From the NCBI GenBank assembly GCA_047633195.1, contig JBLIEU010000011.1, positions 1 through 64,000 of the forward strand: a DNA stretch of 64,000 nt. The letters run 5' to 3'. This DNA comes from JAKVAV01 sp047633195 (GTDB lineage: Bacteria; Bacteroidota; Bacteroidia; Flavobacteriales_D; Cryomorphaceae). The notes below the pieces were generated by a model, which saw nothing but the letters and a program-made list of their open reading frames with translations, had not been told where the DNA came from and made no database searches. Made by a program: the position numbers and the translations under genes. Position 1 is the first letter of the stretch; each line of letters opens with the position of its first letter. Shown here piece after piece: positions 1 to 7,229 of this stretch.

Positions 1-403
1 CCGATTTCCTCTTCATTGTAAGAAGGGCAGTTTCGTTGTTCCTTGCCATGGTGGCAGTAATGACTACCTCTTCTAGATCGGCAGCATCAGTGTACATAAT
101 GATGTTTTCAAGCACTGTAGGCTCATCTTCCTTTACTTCCACACCTTCTATTACTTGAGGCACAAAAGAGATAAATGAAAACCGAATATTGTGAGTTCCC
201 GCAGGAGCTGCCAGATTGAATTTTCCGTCCAAATCGGTAACTGTACCTGTCATAGTGCCGTCTATGACTACGTTCACACCCGGCATTGTTAGACCAGTTT
301 CTTCTTCGAAAACCGTTCCTCGAATTGCCCCGTCTTGAGCCAAGCCTTCAAATGAAAAGAGGGAAAGGACAATGAAAACCGTGGATTGAATGAAATTTCT
401 CAT
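1..403 (-). CDS. TonB-dependent outer-membrane receptor, N-terminal part
   Basis: Only the first 134 codons are inside the window; the gene runs off its left edge. The ATG is at 403 (minus). The product starts with a signal peptide ending near GLAQ, followed by a carboxypeptidase-regulatory-like beta-sandwich (GAIRGTVFEEETG, then DLDGKFNL), the N-terminal extension usual in Bacteroidota receptors. The segment LEEVVITATMARNNETALL resembles the linker before the TonB plug domain. Plug and barrel are not visible, so the substrate is unknown. It lies 94 bp downstream of a surface-type lipoprotein gene on the same strand, with a hairpin between them, so the two are probably co-expressed at different levels. 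The family assignment is firm; the transported compound is open. Confidence 0.85.
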   Translation of the reverse strand, partial: MRNFIQSTVFIVLSLFSFEGLAQDGAIRGTVFEEETGLTMPGVNVVIDGTMTGTVTDLDGKFNLAAPAGTHNIRFSFISFVPQVIEGVEVKEDEPTVLENIIMYTDAADLEEVVITATMARNNETALLTMKRKS

Positions 404-431
404 GATTAAAATAATCTGTCTTAAAAAGAGG

Positions 432-463
432 AAAAACCCGCAGCTTTTGAGCTGCGGGTTTTT
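432..463 (-). terminator. Strong hairpin between lipoprotein and receptor genes
   Basis: A 14-bp perfect stem (aaaaacccgcagct, loop tttg, agctgcgggttttt) is flanked by A and T runs, so it can act as an intrinsic terminator on either strand. It lies after the lipoprotein stop and before the receptor start, both on the minus strand. It may end lipoprotein transcripts or reduce read-through into the receptor gene. Confidence 0.75.
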
Positions 464-497
464 GAATATTATCTGTGAATTTAAATGCGAGGCTGGA

Positions 498-1694
498 TTA
501 CAACCCAAGACCACTCAATGCTCCTGAAGCTGCTGCCCAAGTCCAAGAATCGAAAGCGGATACATTAGCACCGACAGTGTTTGCCCCTTCTGCTATGTTT
601 ACTACAAATTGATCACTTCCACCCACAAAGTAATCAGAAACTGATTCTCCTTCGGGAATGGTAGCTTCGAAATTTGTGAAATCTCCGAAACCGCCATCTG
701 CTTCTACTGGAAGCTCATCAAAATCTTGACCAGCGCTCAGACCGAAAAAGTAGATGTTTGACATGCTCAAACGTGAGTTGGCATCCAAATCTACCAAGCC
801 ATCAGCTCCGCCAGCGAAAACTGTCCCGTTAGTTAGTGTGTGCTCATCGTTCAAAGCACCTTCGGGACCGTCTAGTTCAAAACATTCATCGCCAGCATTT
901 ACCACAATGAAGTTGTCCAATGTGCCGCCCCAAGATTGGTCAGTGTCAATGGCATCATCACCTACATTCCATACCAAAGCATTCGTTACGTTTACCGTTC
1001 CACCAAACCATTCAATTCCGTCATCTTGGTTGCCTACGATCTCGACATAACTTATAACAGTGCTGTTTCCAACACCGCCAAGTGTAAGGCCGTTGATTTC
1101 GTTTCCTTCACCGATGTTTGAACCACCATGACGAATAGATACATAACGAATAATTCCCGAATCATCTGCAACATCAGTTCCGCCGTAAAGACCGTTTTGG
1201 TCAGATGGTGGAATTCCTTCAATCTGCACTGCGTCATCATCAGCTGAAATAGGCGCATTCCCTAAAACAATCAGGCCTCCCCAAAGTCCGTTGAGATCAG
1301 GATCCAAGTTAGGACTTGAAATCATTCCAGACTCAATTTCATCTGCAACTGAAGTGAAGATGATAGGTGCTGCTGAAGTTCCTTCGGCCATAATTTTCGC
1401 TCCACGAGCAATAATGAGTGCTGTAGCATTGGCACCTGTTCCAGCTTGTCCTTTAATAATTACGCCAGGCTCTATGGTTAGAGTATTCCCTGATGTTACA
1501 GCAATTCTACCACCAAGTATGTAAGTGCTACCTGTGGTCCATGTCGTGTTCGTGGTAATGTTTGAAGTTAGCAGATTCGCAGTAGGAATTTCTACAGGCG
1601 GTACTTCTTCATCATCATCATCACACGAGGTCAATACCAATGCTCCCATCATAAGGATGGCAGACATGTTTCTTAGTTTTCTGAAATTATTCAT
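498..1694 (-). CDS. Predicted lipoprotein with right-handed beta-helix character
   Basis: About 398 residues from the ATG at 1694; an in-frame ATG lies upstream at 1733, but the later one puts the signal peptide at the N-terminus. The lipobox is LTSC followed by an acidic DDDDEE stretch, a form often linked to surface export of lipoproteins in this phylum. The body has many short Gly/Asn/Asp-rich strands (GNTLTIEPGVIIKGQAG, LNGLWGGLIVLGNAPI, VNVTNALVWNVGDDAID) as in parallel beta-helix or pectate-lyase-like folds. No catalytic motif is recognisable. It is paired with a TonB-dependent receptor downstream, so a role as partner or surface ligand-binding protein is inferred from context only. Confidence 0.75.
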   Translation of the reverse strand: MNNFRKLRNMSAILMMGALVLTSCDDDDEEVPPVEIPTANLLTSNITTNTTWTTGSTYILGGRIAVTSGNTLTIEPGVIIKGQAGTGANATALIIARGAKIMAEGTSAAPIIFTSVADEIESGMISSPNLDPDLNGLWGGLIVLGNAPISADDDAVQIEGIPPSDQNGLYGGTDVADDSGIIRYVSIRHGGSNIGEGNEINGLTLGGVGNSTVISYVEIVGNQDDGIEWFGGTVNVTNALVWNVGDDAIDTDQSWGGTLDNFIVVNAGDECFELDGPEGALNDEHTLTNGTVFAGGADGLVDLDANSRLSMSNIYFFGLSAGQDFDELPVEADGGFGDFTNFEATIPEGESVSDYFVGGSDQFVVNIAEGANTVGANVSAFDSWTWAAASGALSGLGL

Positions 1695-1839
1695 TTGTTT
1701 GTTTTTTGCCGTTGATATTCTGTTTTTTGACACTGCGAAGTAAGGGCGAGTAAATTAGTGTAACGTGAATTCTAACTTACCTCTGAGTTATTCTATTGTT
1801 GCCTCAATGTTAAGGCGTGTAAGAGCCTCAATCGATTCT

Positions 1840-1906
1840 TATATTTGGACTTAAATTAGGCTTAACAAGCGAGTAACATCGCAGGCGTATGCATACCATA
1901 TTTTTG
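1840..1906 (+). promoter_or_regulatory. Candidate Bacteroidota -7 elements upstream of the PhoB-like gene
   Basis: Two perfect matches to the Bacteroidota -7 consensus TAnnTTTG lie in the gap between the lipoprotein and the response regulator: TATATTTG at 1840-1847 and TATTTTTG at 1899-1906, the second 33 bp before the GTG start. Neither has a clear TTG at the usual -33 spacing. The octamer gcctcaat also occurs twice (1801 and 1825), which could be a regulator site. This is suggestive only. Confidence 0.3.
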
Positions 1907-1938
1907 CCAGACTGGTTTCAACTTAAAGCTTACCAATC

Positions 1939-2619
1939 GTGAAAAAAGAAAAGATCCTTCTCGTTGATGATGAACAAGACATTATTGACTTGATCAGTTA
2001 CAACTTGGAAAAGGAAAACTATGAAGTGAAATCGGCCATGAATGGCCGTGACGCGATAAAAACGGCAAAAGAATTTCTCCCAGATTTAATACTTCTCGAT
2101 GTTATGATGCCCGAAATGGATGGCATAGAAACATGCGTAGAGATGAGAGAAATTGAATCCCTGAAACCGAGTATCATCGCCTTCCTTACGGCAAGGGGGG
2201 AAGACTATTCTCAAATTGCGGGATTCGATGCTGGTGCAGATGATTACATATCAAAGCCTATCAAGCCCCGAGTTTTGCTTTCGCGAATCCAAGCCTTGTT
2301 GCGCCGAAAGCGCTCTGCCTCTGATGCAAAGGCAGGCATCCCCGTAGGCGGAATATTCATCGACAAAGAAAAATACTTGGTGGTTCAAGATGGCAAAGAA
2401 CTCAATTTGCCCAAAAAGGAATTTGAGTTGCTCGCATTGTTGATCAGTAAGCCAGGTCGCGTTTTTACGCGTGAGATTATTTTAAATTCTGTTTGGGGAA
2501 ATGACGTGGTTGTCGGAGACCGGACCATCGATGTTCACATTCGTAAACTACGAGAGAAAATAGGGAGCAAGTTCATCAAAACCATCAAGGGAGTCGGGTA
2601 CAAATTCGAAGCCAAATGA
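1939..2619 (+). CDS. OmpR/PhoB-family response regulator
   Basis: 226 residues from a GTG start. The receiver domain (about 1-120) has the acidic pair D10/D11, phospho-acceptor D54 (in LILLDVMMPEMDG), T84 and K106. A winged-helix DNA-binding domain follows (about 130-225), with the typical VWG, GDRTIDVHIRKLREK and GVGYKFE motifs. The stop overlaps the start of the kinase gene by 4 bp (ATGA), so the two are translationally coupled. The closest recognisable type is PhoB, which activates phosphate-starvation genes, but no pst or phoU genes are in view and the regulon is uncertain. The upstream gap holds candidate promoters shared with the divergent lipoprotein gene. Confidence 0.88.
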   Translation: MKKEKILLVDDEQDIIDLISYNLEKENYEVKSAMNGRDAIKTAKEFLPDLILLDVMMPEMDGIETCVEMREIESLKPSIIAFLTARGEDYSQIAGFDAGADDYISKPIKPRVLLSRIQALLRRKRSASDAKAGIPVGGIFIDKEKYLVVQDGKELNLPKKEFELLALLISKPGRVFTREIILNSVWGNDVVVGDRTIDVHIRKLREKIGSKFIKTIKGVGYKFEAK

Positions 2620-3656
2620 CGGGACGAAGTCCTTTCAGAGTAGCCATTCTCACGGCCTTGAGTCTTGCTTTGTCGATCACAGTGCTTCTTGTCGGCACCT
2701 TACTTCTGTTTCGTGAAGAAATAGATTTGGTGCAGGTCTTGGTCTTCGCCGCACTCGTATTCTTGTCGTCGTGGTTGATTATCTACAAATCGCTACAACG
2801 CTTTATTTACGATAAGATAAAACTCATCTTTCGCAACATGCACTCCCTCAAAGTAGGGCGGTCAGCTTTTCGTCTCGATATGAGTAAGGATGTGCTTGGC
2901 GATGTAAACAAAGAAGTAGTGGATTGGGCCGAGGACCGAATGGCCGAAATTGAAGACCTCCGTGAAAAAGAAAATTTCAGAAAAGAGTTTGTTGGAAACT
3001 TGGCCCACGAGCTGAAGACCCCCATTTTTAGTATTCAAGGGTATATACTGACCCTGCTAGAAGGAGCACTTGAAGACCCCAATTTCAATAGGAAATTTCT
3101 GATGAAAGCCGCCAAGTCAGTTGATAGAATGACTATGCTGGTAGAAGATCTCGATACCATCACTCAGTTTGAGTCGGGTAGCTTGAAACTCGACAAAGAG
3201 AAGATAGACATTGTAGAGCTCACCAAAGAAGTTATTGAGCAAAGAGAAGAAGAGGCCAAGCAGAAAAACATTGACATCAGATTCAATAAGCCTTACGATA
3301 AACCTATTTATGTGGGTGCTGACTCCTTCAGGGTCAGTCAGGTCCTCATTAATCTTATCACTAATTCCATCAACTACGGAAAGATTGGAGGAAAAACCAC
3401 TGTGCGATTCTTCGACATGGATGAGCGAATCCTTATAGAGGTGGAGGACAATGGCCCGGGAATAGATAAGGAACACATTCCCAGACTTTTTGAGCGCTTT
3501 TACCGCGTCGATAAAAGCCGTTCTCGACACCAAGGTGGAACGGGTTTGGGCCTAGCCATCTGCAAACACATTATCGAAGGGCACGAGCAGTCTATGAATG
3601 TGAGGAGTGAAGTCGGAAAGGGATCTGTTTTCTCCTTTACCCTCGCCAAATCTTAA
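2616..3656 (+). CDS. PhoR-type membrane sensor histidine kinase
   Basis: 346 residues. Two transmembrane helices (about 8-32 and 37-56) with almost no periplasmic loop suggest it senses within the membrane or through a partner, as PhoR does. The HisKA motif has H131 in FVGNLAHELKTP. The ATPase domain carries the N box (NLITNSINYG), G1 box (VEDNGPGID), F box (LFERFYRVDKSRSR) and G2 box (GGTGLGLAICKHI). No PAS domain is evident. It is coupled to the regulator gene by a 4-bp overlap. It phosphorylates the upstream regulator by inference from operon structure; the signal is unknown, with phosphate the leading guess. Confidence 0.87.
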   Translation: MTGRSPFRVAILTALSLALSITVLLVGTLLLFREEIDLVQVLVFAALVFLSSWLIIYKSLQRFIYDKIKLIFRNMHSLKVGRSAFRLDMSKDVLGDVNKEVVDWAEDRMAEIEDLREKENFRKEFVGNLAHELKTPIFSIQGYILTLLEGALEDPNFNRKFLMKAAKSVDRMTMLVEDLDTITQFESGSLKLDKEKIDIVELTKEVIEQREEEAKQKNIDIRFNKPYDKPIYVGADSFRVSQVLINLITNSINYGKIGGKTTVRFFDMDERILIEVEDNGPGIDKEHIPRLFERFYRVDKSRSRHQGGTGLGLAICKHIIEGHEQSMNVRSEVGKGSVFSFTLAKS

Positions 3657-3682
3657 TGAGTGTCTCGAATCAGAGTCTCCAA

Positions 3683-4732
3683 TTAACGTACAAGAAACTC
3701 CTTAACGACCTTACTTTCAGTATTGAAAAAGGGGAGCTTTTCAGTTGATGGAGAATTTTTATTCAAGGCCCTTTTTATTACTTCCGTATCTAGTTTTTCC
3801 TGCGAGCAACTTGAAAATTGAGGAAGCCGCCTCATTCTGCTGGCCAAGTACTCTTGTTCCGATTGACCCGGAGTGGGGATCAGAAGAGCTTTCGAGCCAA
3901 TCGCCAGTAGATCGCAGATGGTAGAATACCCTGCTCGACCAATGACCAATTCGCAAGCAGTGAGCTTTTCGGCCATTTCTTTTCCATCTCCAAGTGAGTG
4001 GAATTCAATACTGTCTTTTAGAAAATCACCCACTTTCTCGCTGCCGCGAAAAAGGATTTTCTTCCCTTCAATAGATGCCAAGATTTTCAGGAGGCTTTCT
4101 TCCAAAATACTTCGCTGTGGTTCGGGGCCGCCAAGAATTATTCCGATTACATATTTCTTTTTTGCTGAGTGATCGCTCATGAAACGCGACGGAATGCCTA
4201 GATCTTTTTTAGGGATAGAGACTTTTTGATTTGAAGATAAAACACCTGAAATCATATGATTGGGCCCATCGGGAATCCAAACCTCGGAGAAACGGTTGAT
4301 CCAGCCCGCCAGTTTTGTGTTTATCAGGCTTTCGCCAAAAGGCACCTTTAGCGAAAGCTGGTGGCTAATAAGTGCTGACGGGATGCGCCGATCGAACGCC
4401 CCATATACATTGTCCGAGACGATGTGAGTGAACGTTCTTTTGCCAACAAGATTTGCTACAAATCTATTTTGCTCTGAGTTAATATTGGCTTGGACAAGAG
4501 CTCTTTTTATCAGGCTCGACTGTGCTCCCTTTTTGGAATAGAGTACCTCTCTGTCTGGCAATTCATGAAACTGAAGCGTTGGAAATCTCTTTCTCAGGTA
4601 ACTGAGGGCCAAACCCGACGAGGCAATTTCAACTTCTGCCCCAAAGTGCAACAATGACTCGGTGACAGGAACAGACCTTGTAGCATGACCCAAGCCCCAA
4701 TTTAAAATTGCATAAAGCACTCTCTTATCCAC
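3683..4732 (-). CDS. MurG-like (GT28-type) glycosyltransferase
   Basis: 349 residues. The N-terminus MDKRVLYAILNWGLGHATRS has the GxGHxxR nucleotide-sugar transferase signature, and the C-terminal half has a donor-binding region (LVIGRAGYSTICDLLAIGSKALLIPTPGQSEQEY split across about 262-296) as in UDP-sugar transferases with a GT-B fold. It lacks the features of true MurG, which is present elsewhere in the window. Related Bacteroidota proteins are annotated as glycosyltransferases without a known acceptor. It is convergent with the kinase gene (26-bp gap) and its start region overlaps the untranslated leader of trmB on the other strand. The donor and product are unknown. Confidence 0.75.
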   Translation of the reverse strand: MDKRVLYAILNWGLGHATRSVPVTESLLHFGAEVEIASSGLALSYLRKRFPTLQFHELPDREVLYSKKGAQSSLIKRALVQANINSEQNRFVANLVGKRTFTHIVSDNVYGAFDRRIPSALISHQLSLKVPFGESLINTKLAGWINRFSEVWIPDGPNHMISGVLSSNQKVSIPKKDLGIPSRFMSDHSAKKKYVIGIILGGPEPQRSILEESLLKILASIEGKKILFRGSEKVGDFLKDSIEFHSLGDGKEMAEKLTACELVIGRAGYSTICDLLAIGSKALLIPTPGQSEQEYLASRMRRLPQFSSCSQEKLDTEVIKRALNKNSPSTEKLPFFNTESKVVKEFLVR

Positions 4733-4791
4733 TGGCCAAATATACTAGTGAAACCGAGCGCAATGGCTACTTTTGCACCTTTCAATTTATC

Positions 4792-5496
4792 ATGGGAAAG
4801 AACAAGCTACGTCACTTTGCTGAAATGAAGGAGCAATCCTGCGTTTTCGAGCCTGAGAAGGAAGTCCTAATCGAGGACCAGTTTGAGATGAAGGGCAAAT
4901 GGGCTTCGTTTTTCGGCAATGATTACCCCATCACCATCGAGCTTGGCTGTGGGAAAGGAGAGTATACCTTGGCTTTGGCGCGAAAATACCCCGAACGAAA
5001 TTTTGTTGGGCTGGATGTAAAAGGTGCACGAATTTGGCGTGGTTCCAAAACCGCCGAGGAGGAAGGCTTGCTGAATGTTGCCTTTGTCAGAATCAAAATT
5101 GAATTCGTCAATTTCGTATTTGATTTCAACGAGATTAGCCAAATTTGGCTCACTTTTTCCGATCCTCAAATCAAGGACAAGAAAGGCACCAAGCGACTTT
5201 CGGGCTGGGCTTTTTTATTGCGCTACGGAAAACTATTGAAAAATGACGGCATGATTCACGTGAAAACCGATAGCCAGATATTTTACGATTCTACGCTGGA
5301 AACCATCGAAAAGGGCGAGCATCACTTGCTGAAATCCAACGATGACATCTATGGAAAAGGGTGGAAGGAATTTAATGAAGAAGAGCAGGAGATACTAGTG
5401 GTGAAGACGTTTTATGAGGAAAAATGGCTCGCAATAGGAAAGAAAATTAAATACCTCAGATTAAAATTGAATGACAGCCACTACCAAGATATCTGA
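4792..5496 (+). CDS. trmB: tRNA (guanine-N7-)-methyltransferase
   Basis: 234 residues from the ATG at 4792. A longer frame opens at 4708, but the extra residues are not family-like and lie inside the opposing gene. TrmB uses S-adenosylmethionine to make m7G46 in the variable loop of tRNA. The SAM-binding motif IELGCGKGEYTLALA is near residue 45, with the acidic loop VGLDVKGARIWRG after it. The family's PDPWPKKRH region appears here as SDPQIKDKKGTKRL, a variant I associate with this phylum. The last 26 bp overlap the start of the next gene, so expression of the two is linked. Confidence 0.9.
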   Translation: MGKNKLRHFAEMKEQSCVFEPEKEVLIEDQFEMKGKWASFFGNDYPITIELGCGKGEYTLALARKYPERNFVGLDVKGARIWRGSKTAEEEGLLNVAFVRIKIEFVNFVFDFNEISQIWLTFSDPQIKDKKGTKRLSGWAFLLRYGKLLKNDGMIHVKTDSQIFYDSTLETIEKGEHHLLKSNDDIYGKGWKEFNEEEQEILVVKTFYEEKWLAIGKKIKYLRLKLNDSHYQDI

Positions 5497-5833
5497 GAAG
5501 AATAGAGACTTCTTCGATATGGTTTTCGAAGTGGTCAAACAAATACCCGTTGGGCGCGTTACGAGCTATGGTGTAATAGCCAAATATTTAGGGATGGCGC
5601 GTTCTGCAAGAATGGTCGGGTGGGCAATGAATGCCTCACATGCATTGCTTGAACCTGTCCCCGCACATCGTGTGGTGAATCGCTCGGGACTGCTTACTGG
5701 AAAACACCATTTCGCAGACGATCATGAGATGCAAAGAAGGCTTGAGGCGGAGGGAATAAAAGTTGAAAATGATCAAATCCTGGATTTTGACAAACACCTC
5801 TGGGATCCTGCAAAAGAATTGAGCTTAGACTAA
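5471..5833 (+). CDS. MGMT-family alkyltransferase-like protein without the active cysteine
   Basis: 120 residues with the DNA-binding helix-turn-helix of the Ada/MGMT C-terminal domain: IPVGRVTSYGVIAKYLGMA and RMVGWAMNAS (the arginine-finger region). Active methyltransferases have PCHRV; here the site reads PVPAHRVV, so alanine replaces the alkyl-accepting cysteine. This matches alkyltransferase-like (ATL) proteins, which bind O6-alkylguanine without repairing it and hand it to nucleotide excision repair. That role is inferred from the family. It starts within trmB (26-bp overlap) and ends 1 bp before mrp, so it sits in a compact operon. Confidence 0.85.
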   Translation: MTATTKISEKNRDFFDMVFEVVKQIPVGRVTSYGVIAKYLGMARSARMVGWAMNASHALLEPVPAHRVVNRSGLLTGKHHFADDHEMQRRLEAEGIKVENDQILDFDKHLWDPAKELSLD

Positions 5834-5834
5834 T

Positions 5835-6902
5835 ATGGAATTGACCAAAGAAAAAGTACTCGAAATCCTGAGCAACGTCATGGAGCCCGAGTTGAAAAAA
5901 GACATAGTAAGCGAAGACCTTGTTCGAAATGTGGTGATAAGCGAAGGCAAAATTGCTCTTGATCTCCACGTCTTGAGTCCAGCAATGCACAGCCGTAAAA
6001 GGATGGAAGATGCTTGCCGCTTTGCGCTTGAAAGAAATTTCGGAAAAGAGGTGCAAATCGATATTTTCACGAAAGTCTTGAGCAAAGAAGACCGTACGCC
6101 CGAACAGCGTAAAATTCTTCCGGGAGTGAAGCACATTATCGCGGTAGCTTCTGGGAAAGGTGGAGTTGGAAAATCTACCGTTGCCGCAAACCTTGCTGCC
6201 GGTTTAGCCAGAGAAGGCTATTCTGTGGGGTTGGTTGATGCGGATATTTACGGGCCATCCATGCCCATCATGTTCGATGTGGAAAATGAAAAGCCTAAAA
6301 CCAAGGAGATCGATGGCAAGACCTTTATTTTGCCTGTGGAGAATTACGGAGTAAAATTGCTCTCGATCGGTTTCTTTGCCGATACTTCACAAGCTATTGT
6401 TTGGCGAGGGCCAATGGCCAGCAAGGCCTTGAATCAAATGTTTAGTGATGCCTACTGGGGCCCACTCGATTACATGATCGTCGATCTTCCTCCGGGAACG
6501 GGCGATATTCATTTGAGCTTGGTCCAGGCCGTTCCACTCACAGGAGCTATTATTGTAAGTACTCCTCAAAATATTGCTTTGGCTGATGCCAAAAAAGCAG
6601 TTGGAATGTTCAAACTCGATGCTATTAATGTTCCTGTTTTAGGAATCATTGAGAACATGGCTTACTTCACTCCTGGAGAATTGCCCGACAGAAAGTACTA
6701 CATCTTCGGTCGCGAAGGAGCAAGAGGTTTGGCAGAAGATCTGCAGGTGCCCTTTCTTGGTGAGCTTCCAATCATACAGTCGATCCGTGAATCGGGTGAT
6801 GCAGGGAGGCCTGCAGTGCTTCAAGAGGAGACCCCGTCGGGAGAAGCGTTTCGCCAAATAATTCGTAATTTTGTGGGCGAATTATCTAAGCGGATCGGTT
6901 GA
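5835..6902 (+). CDS. mrp: Mrp/ApbC-type P-loop ATPase for Fe-S cluster delivery
   Basis: 355 residues. Residues 1-80 form a DUF59/MIP18-like domain (VLEILSNVMEPELKKDIVSE). The ParA/MinD-like domain follows, with the deviant Walker A GKGGVGKST at 107-115, the switch DIYGPSMP and the Walker B region MIVDLPPGTGD. Mrp proteins carry or transfer Fe-S clusters. The CxxC pair found near the C-terminus of many homologues is absent: the equivalent stretch reads ENMAYFTPGELPDRKYYIFG. The gene is followed directly by an NFU-type scaffold that does have CxxC, so the two may form one Fe-S delivery unit. The next gene products, KorA/KorB, belong to an Fe-S/TPP enzyme family. Confidence 0.92.
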   Translation: MELTKEKVLEILSNVMEPELKKDIVSEDLVRNVVISEGKIALDLHVLSPAMHSRKRMEDACRFALERNFGKEVQIDIFTKVLSKEDRTPEQRKILPGVKHIIAVASGKGGVGKSTVAANLAAGLAREGYSVGLVDADIYGPSMPIMFDVENEKPKTKEIDGKTFILPVENYGVKLLSIGFFADTSQAIVWRGPMASKALNQMFSDAYWGPLDYMIVDLPPGTGDIHLSLVQAVPLTGAIIVSTPQNIALADAKKAVGMFKLDAINVPVLGIIENMAYFTPGELPDRKYYIFGREGARGLAEDLQVPFLGELPIIQSIRESGDAGRPAVLQEETPSGEAFRQIIRNFVGELSKRIG

Positions 6903-6940
6903 TTCAAAACTATGTAATTCATAATACTACGCTGCTGACA

Positions 6941-7189
6941 ATGGACAATTTAATAGAACGAGTAGAGGGTGCACTAAAACAACTCAGACCTTTTTTAGAG
7001 GCCGATCGCGGTGACATCACTTTGGTAGAAATTACCGATAATTTTATCGCCCGGGTGGAACTCCACGGAGCATGCAAAGATTGTTCCATGAGTCTTATGA
7101 CACTCAAGGCAGGCGTAGAGGAGAGCATCAAAATTGCGGCTCCCGAAATTAAAGCAGTAGAGGCGATCAACCTTTTGCAAACGAAATAG
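6941..7189 (+). CDS. NFU-type Fe-S scaffold protein (NifU C-terminal domain)
   Basis: 82 residues from the ATG at 6941; a longer frame from TTG 6899 adds non-family residues. The whole protein is one NifU-like domain, with the cluster-binding CxxC at C45 and C48 in HGACKDCSMS. The domain binds a labile 4Fe-4S cluster between two monomers and passes it to target enzymes. The start lies 39 bp after mrp on the same strand, and the gene is followed by korA/korB. The position suggests it supplies clusters together with Mrp. Identification of the domain is firm; the particular clients are inferred. Confidence 0.9.
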   Translation: MDNLIERVEGALKQLRPFLEADRGDITLVEITDNFIARVELHGACKDCSMSLMTLKAGVEESIKIAAPEIKAVEAINLLQTK

Positions 7190-7229
7190 GTTTTACTGTC
7201 GTTCTCTTAACACTAAATCATAGATTTTC

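Noticed and set aside
498..1743. Open frames on the plus strand inside the lipoprotein gene
   Set aside because: They have no family features and are complementary shadows of the minus-strand gene.
1801..1832. Direct repeat gcctcaat as a Pho box
   Set aside because: Only two copies 24 bp apart, and no defined Pho box for this phylum is known to me, so no assignment was made.
4708..4791. N-terminal extension of TrmB
   Set aside because: The 28 extra residues are not family-like and overlap the opposing glycosyltransferase start; ATG 4792 fits the family.
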